Notes: generated from the letters alone by a model not told the origin. 64,000 nt of DNA from Corynebacterium nuruki S6-4 (GCF_007970465.1 NZ_CP042429.1:2790001-2854000), one strand, 5' to 3'; counted from the stretch's first letter, positions 36,926 to 46,708 are shown. Numbers and translations: made by a program.

Positions 36926-36947
36926 ACAACTGACACACAACTGACAG
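36926..36947 (+). repeat. Tandem 11-bp direct repeat in the leader of the first CoA-transferase gene
   Basis: ACAACTGACAC followed by ACAACTGACAG, ten of eleven bases the same. The one-turn spacing suggests a protein site on one DNA face, or an element in the 5' leader. Confidence 0.55.
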
Positions 36948-36974
36948 AAGTTGGATTGCAGAGGAGTACAGCAC

Positions 36975-38477
36975 GTGTCTGATCGCATCGACTACCCGGC
37001 CTTCGAGTCGAAGGTCATGTCGGCCGAGGAAGCAGCCGAGTTCATCAACAACGGCGACATGATCGGAACCTCCGGCTTCACCGGTGCCGGCTACCCGAAG
37101 GCCATGCCCGGTGCCATCGCGGCGAAGGCGAAGGCCGCCCACGACCGGGGCGACGAGTGGGCGGTCAAGATCCTGACCGGCGCCTCCACCGCCCCGGAGA
37201 ACGACGGCGTCCTCGCCGAGGCGGACGCCGTCAGCTTCCGCTCCCCGTTCAACACCGACCCGAAGATGCGGGCGAACATCAACGCCGGCAAGACGAAGTA
37301 CACGGACATCCACCTGTCCGAGCTGGGCATGTACGTCCAGGAGGGCTTCTTCGGCCACATGGACGTCGCCATCGTCGAGGCCGTCCGGATCCGTGAGGAC
37401 GGCAAGCTCGTGCCCTCCTCCGCGGTGGGCAACAACATCGAGTTCATGGACGCCGCCGACCGGATCATCATCGAGCTGAACGACTGGCAGTCCCCGGAGC
37501 TCGAGGGCATGCACGACATCTACCGCATGCAGATGCCGGGCGACCGGACGCCGCTGGAGATCACCTCCCCGGGTGACCGGATCGGTGACTTCGCCATCGA
37601 TTTCGACCCGGCGAAGGTCGTCGCGATCGTCCGGACCGACGGCCCGGACCGTAACAGCCCGTTCAAGCCGCTGGACGACACCTCGAAGGCCATCGCGGGC
37701 CACCTGCTCGACTTCCTCGAGGGGGAGGTCAGCGCCGGGCGTCTCTCCTATGACCGGCTGATCCTGCAGAACGGTGTGGGCAATGTCCCCAACGCGGTCC
37801 TCGCCGGCCTGATGGACTCGAAGTTCGAGAACATCACCGCGTACACCGAGGTCATCCAGGACGGCATGCTCGACCTCATCGACGCCGGGAAGATGTCGAT
37901 GGCCTCCGCCACGTCGTTCTCCCTGTCGCTGGACGCCGCCCACCGGATGAACGAAGACGCCGCCCGCTACCGTCAGCACATCATCCTGCGGCCGCAGCAG
38001 ATCTCCAACCACCCGGAGGTCATCCGCCGTCTCGCCCCGATCGGCATCAACGGCATGATCGAGGCCGACATCTACGGCAACGTGAACTCCACGCATGTCG
38101 CGGGTTCGAAGATGATGAACGGCATCGGTGGTTCGGGTGACTTCACCCGCAACGCCTATATCTCGTCGTTCGTGACCCCGGCCGTGGCCAAGGACGGTGC
38201 GATCTCCGCGATCGTCCCGATGGTCTCCCACGTCGACCACACCGAGCACGACGTCAAGCTGGTCGTCACCGAGCACGGTTACGCGGACCTGCGTGGTCTC
38301 GCCCCGCGTGACCGGGTGCAGAAGATGATCGCCATCGCCGACCCGGAGTACCGCCCGCTGCTGGAGGAGTACGTGGAGTACGCCTCGAAGTCCACGGCGC
38401 AGCAGACCCCGCACGATCTGACCCGCGCCTTCGGGTTCCACACCCGGTTCCTCGAGACCGGCACCATGAAGAAGTAA
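36975..38477 (+). CDS. Acetyl-CoA hydrolase / succinyl-CoA:acetate CoA-transferase, copy 1
   Basis: Moves CoA between acetate and other acyl groups or hydrolyses acetyl-CoA; C. glutamicum has one such gene (cat/actA) near phoU. 500 residues. The catalytic Glu lies in AYTEVIQDGMLDL (about residue 295), and GIGGSGDFTRNAYISSF near 380-400 binds CoA. GTG start at 36975 with GAGGAG 8 nt upstream. The next gene is a paralogue of equal length. The substrate specificity of either copy cannot be told. Confidence 0.9.
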   Translation: MSDRIDYPAFESKVMSAEEAAEFINNGDMIGTSGFTGAGYPKAMPGAIAAKAKAAHDRGDEWAVKILTGASTAPENDGVLAEADAVSFRSPFNTDPKMRANINAGKTKYTDIHLSELGMYVQEGFFGHMDVAIVEAVRIREDGKLVPSSAVGNNIEFMDAADRIIIELNDWQSPELEGMHDIYRMQMPGDRTPLEITSPGDRIGDFAIDFDPAKVVAIVRTDGPDRNSPFKPLDDTSKAIAGHLLDFLEGEVSAGRLSYDRLILQNGVGNVPNAVLAGLMDSKFENITAYTEVIQDGMLDLIDAGKMSMASATSFSLSLDAAHRMNEDAARYRQHIILRPQQISNHPEVIRRLAPIGINGMIEADIYGNVNSTHVAGSKMMNGIGGSGDFTRNAYISSFVTPAVAKDGAISAIVPMVSHVDHTEHDVKLVVTEHGYADLRGLAPRDRVQKMIAIADPEYRPLLEEYVEYASKSTAQQTPHDLTRAFGFHTRFLETGTMKK

Positions 38478-38550
38478 TGCAGATATAAGAGTTTATGTCT
38501 GAAAGTGACTGATTCCTGTCCGTATAACCGTGGTCACAGAATCTCTCCCG

Positions 38551-38566
38551 CGTGATACTTGTCACT
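38551..38566. promoter_or_regulatory. GlxR-like site upstream of second CoA-transferase gene
   Basis: CGTGATACTTGTCACT fits TGTGA-N6-TCACA in eight of ten half-site bases. It lies 48 nt before the second gene, in a markedly AT-richer 136-nt spacer. GlxR control of acetate genes is known in C. glutamicum; this site is by motif only. Confidence 0.4.
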
Positions 38567-38613
38567 GACCGTCCGAACCGGACGCCTATCCACGATGAGA
38601 GGGAGACACCACG

Positions 38614-40116
38614 ATGTCAGACAGGATCGCCCACCCGGGGCTCCGCGCCAAGGTCATGACCGCCGACGAGGCGGCCGAGTTCGTCAACAACGATGACCTG
38701 GTGGGAATGTCCGGCTTCACCGGAGCCGGCTACCCGAAGGTGCTGCCGACCGCGATCGCCAAGCGCGCCAAGGAGTTCCACGCCCGGGGTGAGGAGTTCG
38801 CGATCTCCCTGCTGACCGGTGCGTCGACCTCCGCCGAACTCGACGGTGAGCTCGCCGAAGCGGACGCCGTGAAGTTCCGTGCGCCCTACCAGTCCGACCC
38901 GATCATGCGTGACAAGATCAACTCGGGGAAGATGAAGTACGCGGACATCCACCTCTCGCACCTCGGCATGATGGTGCAGGAGGGCTTCTTCGGGACGATG
39001 GACGTGGCCATCGTCGAGGTCACCAAGATCCTCGAGGATGGCCGGATCGTCCCCTCGTCCTCGGTCGGCAACAACGTCGAGTACCTCGACGCCGCCGAGA
39101 AGATCATCCTCGGTGTGAACTCGTGGCAGTCCGAGGAGCTCGAGGGCATGCACGACATCTACCGCATCGGTCTCCCCGGGCACCGGCAGCCCATCCCGAT
39201 CACCAATGTCGGTGACCGGATCGGCAGCCCCTACATCGACATCGACGTCAACAAGGTCGTCGCCGTCGTCGAGACCGACTCACCCGACCGCAACGCGCCG
39301 TTCAAGCCGTTGGACGACACCTCCAAGGCCATCGCCGGCCACTTCCTCGACTTCCTCGAGGGCGAGGTCGCCGCCGGCCGGCTGTCCTACGACCGCTACA
39401 TCATGCAGTCCGGCGTCGGTAACGTCCCGAACGCGGTCATGGCGGGCCTGCTCGACTCGAAGTTCGAGAACATCACCGCCTACACCGAGGTCATCCAGGA
39501 CGGCATGCTCGACCTCATCGACGCCGGCAAGATGTCGGTCGCCTCCGCGACCTCGTTCTCCCTCTCCCCGGAGTACGCGGAGAAGATGAACCGGGACGCC
39601 GCGAAGTACCGCGAGAACATCATCCTGCGGCCGCAGCAGGTCTCCAACCACCCGGAGGTCATCCGCCGCCTCGGCCTCATCGCCACCAACGGCATGATCG
39701 AGGCCGACATCTACGGCAACATCAACTCCACCAACGTCATCGGCTCGCGGGTCATGAACGGTATCGGCGGTTCGGGTGACTTCACCCGCAACGCCTACAT
39801 CTCCTCGTTCATCAGCCCGGCGGTGGCCAAGGGCGGCAAGCTCTCCGCGATCGTGCCCTACGTGACCCACACGGACCACACCGAGCACGACGTCATGGTC
39901 ATCATCACCGAGTACGGCTACGCAGACCTGCGTGGTCTCGCCCCGCGTGACCGCGCCCAGAAGATGATCTCCATCGCCGCGCCGGAGTACCGTCCGCTGC
40001 TCGAGGAGTACGTCGATCGCGCCGGCCAGGGCGAGTTCCTGCAGACCCCGCACGAGCTGGCGCACGTCTTCGACTTCCAGAAGCGGTTCGTTGAGACCGG
40101 CTCGATGCTGCCGTAG
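38614..40116 (+). CDS. Acetyl-CoA hydrolase / succinyl-CoA:acetate CoA-transferase, copy 2
   Basis: 500 residues, same length and motifs as its upstream neighbour (AYTEVIQDGMLDLIDAGKM, GIGGSGDFTRNAYISSF); about two thirds or more of residues agree by eye. Differences cluster in the N-terminal third. The ATG has GAGGGAGAC before it. The spacer of 136 nt suggests its own promoter. Tandem duplication with separate control is the simplest reading. Confidence 0.9.
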   Translation: MSDRIAHPGLRAKVMTADEAAEFVNNDDLVGMSGFTGAGYPKVLPTAIAKRAKEFHARGEEFAISLLTGASTSAELDGELAEADAVKFRAPYQSDPIMRDKINSGKMKYADIHLSHLGMMVQEGFFGTMDVAIVEVTKILEDGRIVPSSSVGNNVEYLDAAEKIILGVNSWQSEELEGMHDIYRIGLPGHRQPIPITNVGDRIGSPYIDIDVNKVVAVVETDSPDRNAPFKPLDDTSKAIAGHFLDFLEGEVAAGRLSYDRYIMQSGVGNVPNAVMAGLLDSKFENITAYTEVIQDGMLDLIDAGKMSVASATSFSLSPEYAEKMNRDAAKYRENIILRPQQVSNHPEVIRRLGLIATNGMIEADIYGNINSTNVIGSRVMNGIGGSGDFTRNAYISSFISPAVAKGGKLSAIVPYVTHTDHTEHDVMVIITEYGYADLRGLAPRDRAQKMISIAAPEYRPLLEEYVDRAGQGEFLQTPHELAHVFDFQKRFVETGSMLP

Positions 40117-40126
40117 GACGGCGGGG

Positions 40127-41101
40127 TCACCCCGTGGTGGCGAACCGCTTGCGGTAGCTCGTCGGGGTGACCTGCAGGATGCGGGAGAACGCCCGGCGCA
40201 TCGCCTCGTCCGTGGCGAAGCCGGCGAGTTCCGCCACGGTGGTCACCGGGAGGTTCCCGGAGACGAGCAGCTGCCGTGCGCGGTCCACCCGCACCCGCTC
40301 GACCCACCGGGAGGGGGTGGTGCCGAGCTCGTCCCGGAACAGTCGTCCGAGGTGGCGGGGGCTCACGGCCGCCGTCCGTGCCATCGAGGTCAGGGTGTGG
40401 TCCGCCTGCGGATTCTCGAGGACGGCGTCCGTCACCCGTTTCAGGGGCGAGGCGAAGAAGGAGCCGTCGGGGGAGGGGTTCCCGCGGGAGGCGAACTGCG
40501 CCTGTCCGCCGGGACGGTGCAGGAACACCTCCAGTTCCTGGGCGATGGACCGGGCGACTGCGGTGCCCATGTCCTCCTCGACCAGTGCGAGGGCCAGATT
40601 CATCCCGCAGGCCACACCCGCTGACGTGGCGAACCGGCCGTCCCTGACGAAGTAGAGATCCTCCTCGACGAGGATCTCCGGGTACCGGCTGTGCAGGGCG
40701 GTGGTGTGCCGCCAGTGGGTGGTGGCGCGGCGTCCGTCGAGGAGACCGAGCGCGGCCAGCGCGAAGGTCCCCGTCGAGACCGCGGCGACCCTGCGGGCGC
40801 CGGTCGCCAGGACCGAGACAGCCGACAGTAGACCGCCGGGCGGCGCCGGAACAGTGAGCTGGTCGGAGCCGGCGACGATGACCGTGTCCACGGGGCCGCC
40901 GGCGGTCACGTCGGCGGCTGCGGCGGCGGCGCTGATCACGATGCCGCTGGTCGTCCGGACGTCCCCGCCCGTCGGCGAGGTGAACACGAGCTCGTAGTGG
41001 TTGCCGTCCCGGCCGTCCGCCCGGCTGAAGACCTCCGCGGGTCCGGTCACGTCGAGGGCGGAGGCGCCCTCCGGAATGATGACGGCGATTCGTCTCAGCA
41101 T
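40127..41101 (-). CDS. GlxA-type regulator: DJ-1/PfpI domain plus AraC helix-turn-helix
   Basis: 324-residue transcription factor. Residues 1-190 form a DJ-1/PfpI-like amidotransferase fold (VIIPEGASALDVTGPAEVFSRA; elbow AAVSTGTFALAALGLLDG, where the usual Cys is Thr, so it is not enzymatic). The C-terminus is AraC-type (AAVSPRHLGRLFRDELGTTPSRWVERVRV). It converges on the second CoA-transferase with 10 nt between stops. It may control that pair, but only nearness suggests it. Confidence 0.88.
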   Translation of the reverse strand: MLRRIAVIIPEGASALDVTGPAEVFSRADGRDGNHYELVFTSPTGGDVRTTSGIVISAAAAAADVTAGGPVDTVIVAGSDQLTVPAPPGGLLSAVSVLATGARRVAAVSTGTFALAALGLLDGRRATTHWRHTTALHSRYPEILVEEDLYFVRDGRFATSAGVACGMNLALALVEEDMGTAVARSIAQELEVFLHRPGGQAQFASRGNPSPDGSFFASPLKRVTDAVLENPQADHTLTSMARTAAVSPRHLGRLFRDELGTTPSRWVERVRVDRARQLLVSGNLPVTTVAELAGFATDEAMRRAFSRILQVTPTSYRKRFATTG

Positions 41102-41231
41102 GCGCGGAATGTCCTGATTCGCCGGTTTCTCGTCCGGAAAACTGTGATGTCCGCCATGGCTGGAATGGTATCAGCGGAAAAACCTGGATGTCTGACGGGG
41201 GGACACGGTGGGTGGGGCGGCCGGGGTACGC

Positions 41232-41237
41232 TACACT
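41232..41237 (+). promoter_or_regulatory. -10 box of tRNA-Lys
   Basis: TACACT fits TANANT and ends 12 nt before the mature tRNA 5' end. Confidence 0.45.
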
Positions 41238-41249
41238 GCTATCCGATAC

Positions 41250-41325
41250 GGGCCTCTAGCTCAGTTGGTAGAGCTACGGACTTTTAATCCGCAGGTCGTG
41301 GGTTCGAGCCCCACGGGGCCCACCA
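41250..41325 (+). tRNA. tRNA-Lys (anticodon UUU)
   Basis: 76 nt including an encoded CCA. The acceptor stem GGGCCTC pairs with GGGGCCC (one T-G). The D-arm has CTAGCTCAGTTGGTAGAG; the anticodon stem CGGA/TCCG holds loop CTTTTAA with anticodon TTT at 41283-41285; the T-arm is GTGGG-TTCGAGC-CCCAC. It decodes AAA/AAG. A37 next to the anticodon is a target of the t6A enzymes encoded later in this window. Confidence 0.97.
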
Positions 41326-41432
41326 GTATTTTCGCTTCCTTCCGTCCCGCCGGGGTCGTCCACCGCACGTCGGGCAGGTGAGGTCGGGGGAATGACGGGG
41401 GTCGGCGACGGTAACCGGTAACATTGCCGCCT

Positions 41433-42794
41433 ATGAGCAGACTTTTCGGAACTGACGGGGTACGTGGTCTGGCGAACAAGGTGCTGACCGCACCTCTGGC
41501 GCTCCGCCTGGGGGCGGCCGCGGCCCGGGTCCTCACCGGGACGGCGGCGGCGGGCTCCAGCCGCCGCCCTACCGCGGTGATCGGACGTGACCCGCGGGTG
41601 TCGGGGGAGATGCTGTCGTCGGCCCTGGCGGCGGGGATGGCGTCCCAGGGCATCGATGTCCTGGATGTCGGTGTGCTGCCGACGCCGGCGGTCGCGTTCC
41701 TCACCGACGACTACGGTGCCGACATGGGCGTCGTCATCTCGGCCTCCCACAATCCGATGCCGGACAACGGCATCAAGTTCTTCTCCTCCGGTGGGCGGAA
41801 GCTCGACGACGCCGTCGAGGACGAGATCGAGTCGATGATGCTGGAGCTGCAGAACGAGCGGGACGAGTCCGGGCCCACCGGTGCGGCGATCGGACGGGTC
41901 ATCGACGAGTCCGGCGATGCGCTGGAACGCTACCTCTTCCACCTGCAGGAGGCCGTGCCGACACCCCTCGACGGCATCCGTGTGGTCGTCGACTGCGCCA
42001 ACGGTGCCGCGAGCCAGGCCGCCCCCATGGCCTACGAGGCGGCGGGTGCGGATGTCGTCGCGATCCACAACACCCCGAACGCCTTCAACATCAACGACAA
42101 CTGCGGGTCGACCCATATCGATGTGGTCCGGCAGGCTGTCCTGGACCACCACGCCGATCTCGGTCTGGCGCACGACGGTGACGCGGACCGCTGCCTCGCG
42201 GTGGATTCCGAGGGCAATGTCGTCGACGGTGACCAGATTCTGGCGATTCTCGCCGTCGCCATGAAGGAGGCGGGGGAGCTCCGGAAGAACACGCTGGTCG
42301 CCACGGTCATGTCGAACCTGGGACTGGCGCTGGCAATGGAGGAGCAGGGCATCACCCTGCGACGTGCGAAGGTCGGTGACCGGTATGTGCTCGCGGATCT
42401 GAATGCGCATGATCTGTCCCTCGGTGGCGAGCAGTCCGGGCATGTCGTCATTCCTGCCCACGCCACGACCGGGGACGGGACGCTCACCGGGCTGTCGCTG
42501 ATGGCGCGCATGGCGAAGACGGGGAAGACGCTGCGTGAGCTGGCTGCGGTGATGACGGTCCTGCCGCAGACGCTGATCAATGTCCCTGTCGAGGACAAGG
42601 AGCGGATCCATTCCTCATCGGTGGTCGCGGACGCCGTGGCTGCTGCGGAGGCCGAGCTGGGGGACGACGGCCGGGTCCTGCTGCGCCCCAGTGGTACGGA
42701 GCAGGTGTACCGGGTGATGGTCGAGGCTGTCACGTCGGCTGAGGCGAAGCGGGTGGCGGGGAAGCTCGCCGCGGTGGTGGTTGCGGAGGGCTGA
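41433..42794 (+). CDS. glmM: Phosphoglucosamine mutase
   Basis: Converts GlcN-6-P to GlcN-1-P for UDP-GlcNAc and peptidoglycan. 453 residues: [14 protein letters not shown], the phospho-Ser loop [17 protein letters not shown], the metal loop [22 protein letters not shown] and the phosphate loop [14 protein letters not shown]. No ribosome site; TAACAT ends 9 nt before the ATG, so the mRNA may be leaderless. It works with glmS, 5 kb downstream. Confidence 0.97.
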   Translation: MSRLFGTDGVRGLANKVLTAPLALRLGAAAARVLTGTAAAGSSRRPTAVIGRDPRVSGEMLSSALAAGMASQGIDVLDVGVLPTPAVAFLTDDYGADMGVVISASHNPMPDNGIKFFSSGGRKLDDAVEDEIESMMLELQNERDESGPTGAAIGRVIDESGDALERYLFHLQEAVPTPLDGIRVVVDCANGAASQAAPMAYEAAGADVVAIHNTPNAFNINDNCGSTHIDVVRQAVLDHHADLGLAHDGDADRCLAVDSEGNVVDGDQILAILAVAMKEAGELRKNTLVATVMSNLGLALAMEEQGITLRRAKVGDRYVLADLNAHDLSLGGEQSGHVVIPAHATTGDGTLTGLSLMARMAKTGKTLRELAAVMTVLPQTLINVPVEDKERIHSSSVVADAVAAAEAELGDDGRVLLRPSGTEQVYRVMVEAVTSAEAKRVAGKLAAVVVAEG

Positions 42795-42820
42795 CCTCCT
42801 GTTTTGTCGCGTGGGTGTGT

Positions 42821-42849
42821 CCCGGTCGTCCGGTTTTCCGGACGCCGGG
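42821..42849. terminator. Hairpin between glmM and HNH gene
   Basis: CGTCCGG-TTTT-CCGGACG forms a perfect 7-bp stem, extended by CCCGG/CCGGG after one bulged T. It lies between convergent genes, so it can serve both. No T-tract follows. Confidence 0.65.
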
Positions 42850-42906
42850 TCGGCTCGTCAGATGGTGGGTGGGAACACTGTCAGGCGGTGGTGGCGGCCC
42901 CGGGGG

Positions 42907-44646
42907 TCAGGCCGCCTGTGCCGGCCCGCCGGGATCGGTTCCGGTGGCACAGTCGACAACCAACGGGCCCGAGGCCACGGTGGTGGCGGTGACCCCGGCG
43001 GGGCCGGCCCAGTGCAGGGTGATCCCGTCGTCGGGGGTGTGCACTTTCCAGAGTTTCCTGGTCTTCAACTGGTGGTGGGTCCGGCACAGGCATGCGCAGT
43101 TGCGGATACTCGTCGGCCCGTCACTGTCCGGGTCGGTGAACGGTGAGTTGACGATGTGGTCGAGTTCGCACCGGTCGGCCGGCACCCGGCAGCCGGGGAA
43201 CCGGCAGCGGGCGTCGCGGCCCACCGCGGTGGCCCGGTGCAGGGTGGTGAACCGGTAGCAGCCGGTGTCGGTCAGATCCTCGATGTCGGGCAGGTCGCGG
43301 ACCAGGTCGGCAACCTCGATCAGGGTGGCGGTGGTCGTCGGGGACACCCAGCCGTTGCCGATGACGAACCCGGGACCACAGGCGGGGCCGGTGGGGGCGG
43401 TCGGACCGGCCTGTGGGACAGGGTCCGGAGTCTCCGGACCCGTCCCCGGGCCGGCCGGGCCGGCGGCGGAAGCGTCACCGGCAGGGTTGGTGTCTCCACC
43501 GTCGCCGTTGTCCGGGCCGGTCGGGCCGGCCTCAGGACCGCTGTCGGGACCGCCGGTGCCGTCGGGGCCGGTGTCTCCACCGTCGGGGCCACCGTTGCCG
43601 CCGGGTCCGTCGGGGTCGTCGGTTCTCGGCGTGTAGACGTTGACGACGACCTTCAACTGGTCACGGTGACCACCCAGGATCTTCAGCATCGCCTCACCCC
43701 GGCACCGGATCATCCCCGGCGCCGGCAACGGATCCGCCAACGTCGCCACCGGCTCCTCCTCCGGCACACCGGATTCGGTGCTCGCGCCGGCCGGGTTGAT
43801 GATGCCGTCGACGATCCGACGGGCCGCCACCAACTCCGCCGACTCCGGCTCACACCCGGACTCCGGCTGCGCCTGGCGTTGCTGCTGCGCCCGGAGGGTC
43901 TCCTGCTCAACCAGGAGCTCCTTACGCACCTCCAGCGCCGCGGCGGACAACGGTTCCCACAGCCCGTCGGCGACCGACCGGTCCCCGCACTCCAGAGTGA
44001 ACCGGGTACCCCGCCGCGTCAGCCCCACCGTCTTTCGCTCAGTGTCCTCGGTGTCGGCGACCGGCACCGGTGCGACGTCGGTGAGGATCCCGTCGGTGGC
44101 GTCGCCGAGAGCGGGCACCGACCACACGGTCCCGTCCGGGGTGAGCTGGGCCCCGAGCCGGGTGGCAACCGCCTCGTCGACGGTGGCGGGCAGCTGCTGG
44201 CCGGCGGCGGCGAGGGCGCGGGCGTGCCGGTTGATGCGGGTCCAGATGATCTCGAGGTGTTCGACACTGTAGCGGGAGTCGGTGCGCATACGGTCGAACA
44301 GGGCCGGCATCCGCACCGCCAGGTCCGCGGCGTGGGCGTAGCACACCGCTTCGCGGTGGCCGCGGCGGCGGACGGCCTGGGCGGCCGACAGGCGGGCGGC
44401 GGGTCCGATGGTGGTGAGGAAGGCGACGAGGGTGAGTTCGGCGGTGTTCACCGGCCCGGCCAACCTCTGCGACAGACTGTTGTAGGTCTCGCCGCTGGTC
44501 GGTTCGGTACCGTGCGGGACGTGCCGGCCACCACGGGGGTGGTCCCCGCCGCCGAGCCGGCTGGTCCTGCCGCTCTCGCCGTCGCGCTTGCTGTTGTCGT
44601 CCCTGCTGTTGCCGTGGTTGTCGTCGGTGGGTGGTGTGGTGGTCAT
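42907..44646 (-). CDS. HNH endonuclease domain protein with DUF222
   Basis: 579 residues. The N-terminal two thirds is a DUF222 (13E12-type) region: NTAELTLVAFLTTIGPAARLSAAQ, YSVEHLEIIWTRINRHARAL. A Gly/Pro/Asp/Thr-rich insert of about 85 residues comes before the C-terminal HNH: CRFPGCRVPADRCELDHI, then CLCRTHHQLKTRKLWKV, with the zinc Cys pairs. Such genes occur in many copies in corynebacteria and mycobacteria, and their role is unsettled. GGGAGGGGACC precedes the ATG at 44646. Divergent from the following unknown gene set. Confidence 0.88.
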   Translation of the reverse strand: MTTTPPTDDNHGNSRDDNSKRDGESGRTSRLGGGDHPRGGRHVPHGTEPTSGETYNSLSQRLAGPVNTAELTLVAFLTTIGPAARLSAAQAVRRRGHREAVCYAHAADLAVRMPALFDRMRTDSRYSVEHLEIIWTRINRHARALAAAGQQLPATVDEAVATRLGAQLTPDGTVWSVPALGDATDGILTDVAPVPVADTEDTERKTVGLTRRGTRFTLECGDRSVADGLWEPLSAAALEVRKELLVEQETLRAQQQRQAQPESGCEPESAELVAARRIVDGIINPAGASTESGVPEEEPVATLADPLPAPGMIRCRGEAMLKILGGHRDQLKVVVNVYTPRTDDPDGPGGNGGPDGGDTGPDGTGGPDSGPEAGPTGPDNGDGGDTNPAGDASAAGPAGPGTGPETPDPVPQAGPTAPTGPACGPGFVIGNGWVSPTTTATLIEVADLVRDLPDIEDLTDTGCYRFTTLHRATAVGRDARCRFPGCRVPADRCELDHIVNSPFTDPDSDGPTSIRNCACLCRTHHQLKTRKLWKVHTPDDGITLHWAGPAGVTATTVASGPLVVDCATGTDPGGPAQAA

Positions 44647-44933
44647 GGTCCCCTCCCGGTGGTCCCCGCCTGACCTTCTCCTGATGTGCTCTACGTCACA
44701 GAGTACCCCACCCACCGGACAGAGTCAACCACCTGTTCGAAATCATGTGGAACGCCTGTTCGCCGGACTGTGTCCCGGCGTCCGACAACGTACTTGCCTG
44801 GGGAGTGCCGGGCGAATACCCCGGAAAAAGCGTGGGGTCGGGGAACCTTCGACGGCTGGCGGGCGTCTATCCCTGGTGACCATCGAAATCGGCGTCCCGG
44901 AGTGCGGACGCAGACACAGAGGAGGGACGGCAC

Positions 44934-45281
44934 ATGGGGTCTGTCGACGGGAAAGCTCCGACCGCGGCGACTGGCGGAGGCGCCACGATGCATCTGGTAC
45001 CGGAACGGGCACATGCCGGTATCAGGGAGATGACGCAGAAACTCGCGGACCGGGTGGACGCCGTATCCGCGGCAGCGCCCCGGGTGAATATCCCTGCATT
45101 CGGCAACGGCCTGGCATCCCAGGCCGCTGAGGTGGCTGCGCTGTTCGCCGGGATCCAGGACAACAGGATCAGCCACCTCCGCAGACTCAGCGACGGTATC
45201 GCGGCAGCAGAGAAGGGCGTCCTGCTCGTGGAACGGGCGGAGGATGAATCCACGGCCGAATTCTCCGGAGGTGCGTCGTGA
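44934..45281 (+). CDS. Conserved hypothetical protein, first of a three-gene set
   Basis: 115 residues, no recognised domain. It looks mostly helical (GIREMTQKLADRVDAVSAAAP, SQAAEVAALFAGIQDNRISHLRRLSDGIAAAEKGVLLV), with an acidic C-terminus and no signal peptide or membrane segment. It is roughly the size of small WXG100-like proteins but lacks the WXG motif. Position between glmM and glmS matches Rv3440c (103 residues). GGAGGG lies 8 nt before the ATG. It overlaps the next gene by 4 nt (GTGA), so the two are likely coupled. Confidence 0.7.
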   Translation: MGSVDGKAPTAATGGGATMHLVPERAHAGIREMTQKLADRVDAVSAAAPRVNIPAFGNGLASQAAEVAALFAGIQDNRISHLRRLSDGIAAAEKGVLLVERAEDESTAEFSGGAS

Positions 45282-46708
45282 AACGGCCCGCATCCGGCCA
45301 GGGTGCCGCGCAGATCGACGGCGCCCTGGGCAGGCTCGCCGGCAGTTCCGCGGTGGCCGGTGGCGGAGCGAACATCGGGACACTGGTGACTCTCGCAGAC
45401 TTCGCCGTCGGCCTGATGCCGGACAGCATCAGGGACGGGGTCAGGGAACTGACCACGTCGGCATCCGGACGGCTGCTGCTCAGTGCCGATCCGTTCGGGG
45501 CACTCCTCGGACTCGGTCACGGTGCAGTGACCGGATCACTCGAGGCCGCGGCACAGGACCAGGAGGCACATGACCGGGCAGCTGAACAGGCGGGCACATC
45601 GGCCTGCGGCTGCGCCGATGCGATGTCGGAGGTCGCGACGTCCTGCGCCGCCTCCGTCGAACAGTGCGTGGCCGGAGCGACAACCGTCGCGGACACGTTG
45701 GTCGCCCTGGCGGACGGACTCGCCGGGCTCCTCACCCCGGCGGCAGCGGTCGCGCTCCGGGACGCGGCGCAACAGGTCCTGGCCACCGCGGGGGACGCCA
45801 CGGGGGAACTGCTGCAGCAGCGAAACTGTGCCCTGGAAACCTGCACGGAGACGCTGATCGCCGACTGCGCCCCGGCGGCGGAGCCGGGACGCTGCCATGA
45901 CCCGTTGACGACGCCTACCTGCGCCGTCGATACCGGGACCGCGGGTGTGCCGCCGTCGATACCGGAACCGTCGGTACCCGGTGACGTAAGCACCCAACCG
46001 GCGGCCGTCGCACCGTGCCCACCGGGTCCACCGGGCGCGCCTGTGCCCGTCCCCGCCGCTCCGGACGCCGTCATCGGGACCGCAGTGCAGACTGCCGCCA
46101 CTGCGGTCGGGTCCCTGGTCCAGTCAGCGGCGGCAGTGGTCGGCGGTGCGGTCGACGCTCTGACAGGCGCGGTGGCTGGCGGGGTCAACGGGGTCAGCGG
46201 GGTCCACGCGGTCGCGGCACCGGCAGTGGACATTGCCGTACCGGACCTCGCCGCGACGCCGTGTCCGCCTCCGGTGTCGGAGGCGGACTGTGGGTGCCCT
46301 CCGGAGCCTGAGCCGGAGCCTGAGCCGTCCTGTCCGTCAGAGGTCGCGCCGGAACCGGAACTTCCTGAGCCGGAGCAGGAACCGGAGCCTGACGTCGAGG
46401 CCACCGTGGATCCGGTACACGGTTTCGACAAATCCACCTACCTCTTCGAACAGGAGACCGGGGTGAGTGACCAGGGAGGAGAGGATGACGCGGAGGCTCC
46501 GGTGGGGGCAGGGGTGGAACCGGATCTGCCTGAGCCAGAGACAGAGCCTGAGCCTGAACCCGAACCTGCGCCGCCGCCTCCATCGGCCCCGGCCGCCGTC
46601 GATGTCCCTGCTCCACCGCAGGCGGAGTCGACGGATACCTGGGACCCCGAGTTGTGGCTCAGCGGGGACGACGGGGGAGTCGTCGTCGAACGGAGCGGGG
46701 ACTGGTGA
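45278..46708 (+). CDS. Ala/Pro/Glu-rich hypothetical protein, second of the set
   Basis: 476 residues. The N-terminal 120 are Gly/Ala-rich with amphipathic stretches; residues 100-190 are Cys-containing helices (DVATSC-type CADAMSEVATSCAASVEQC). Then come a Pro-rich stretch, an Ala/Val-rich segment near 270-325 that could touch a membrane, and Pro-Glu repeats near 335-380 and 415-440. No catalytic motif. Position and composition match the Ala/Pro-rich Rv3439c. GTG start at 45278 with CGGAGG upstream. A surface or secretion-related role is possible, but not shown. Confidence 0.7.
   Translation: MKRPASGQGAAQIDGALGRLAGSSAVAGGGANIGTLVTLADFAVGLMPDSIRDGVRELTTSASGRLLLSADPFGALLGLGHGAVTGSLEAAAQDQEAHDRAAEQAGTSACGCADAMSEVATSCAASVEQCVAGATTVADTLVALADGLAGLLTPAAAVALRDAAQQVLATAGDATGELLQQRNCALETCTETLIADCAPAAEPGRCHDPLTTPTCAVDTGTAGVPPSIPEPSVPGDVSTQPAAVAPCPPGPPGAPVPVPAAPDAVIGTAVQTAATAVGSLVQSAAAVVGGAVDALTGAVAGGVNGVSGVHAVAAPAVDIAVPDLAATPCPPPVSEADCGCPPEPEPEPEPSCPSEVAPEPELPEPEQEPEPDVEATVDPVHGFDKSTYLFEQETGVSDQGGEDDAEAPVGAGVEPDLPEPETEPEPEPEPAPPPPSAPAAVDVPAPPQAESTDTWDPELWLSGDDGGVVVERSGDW

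Noticed and set aside
44934..45281. ESX/type VII WXG100 protein
   Set aside because: Size and helices are similar, but there is no WXG motif and no ESX components nearby.
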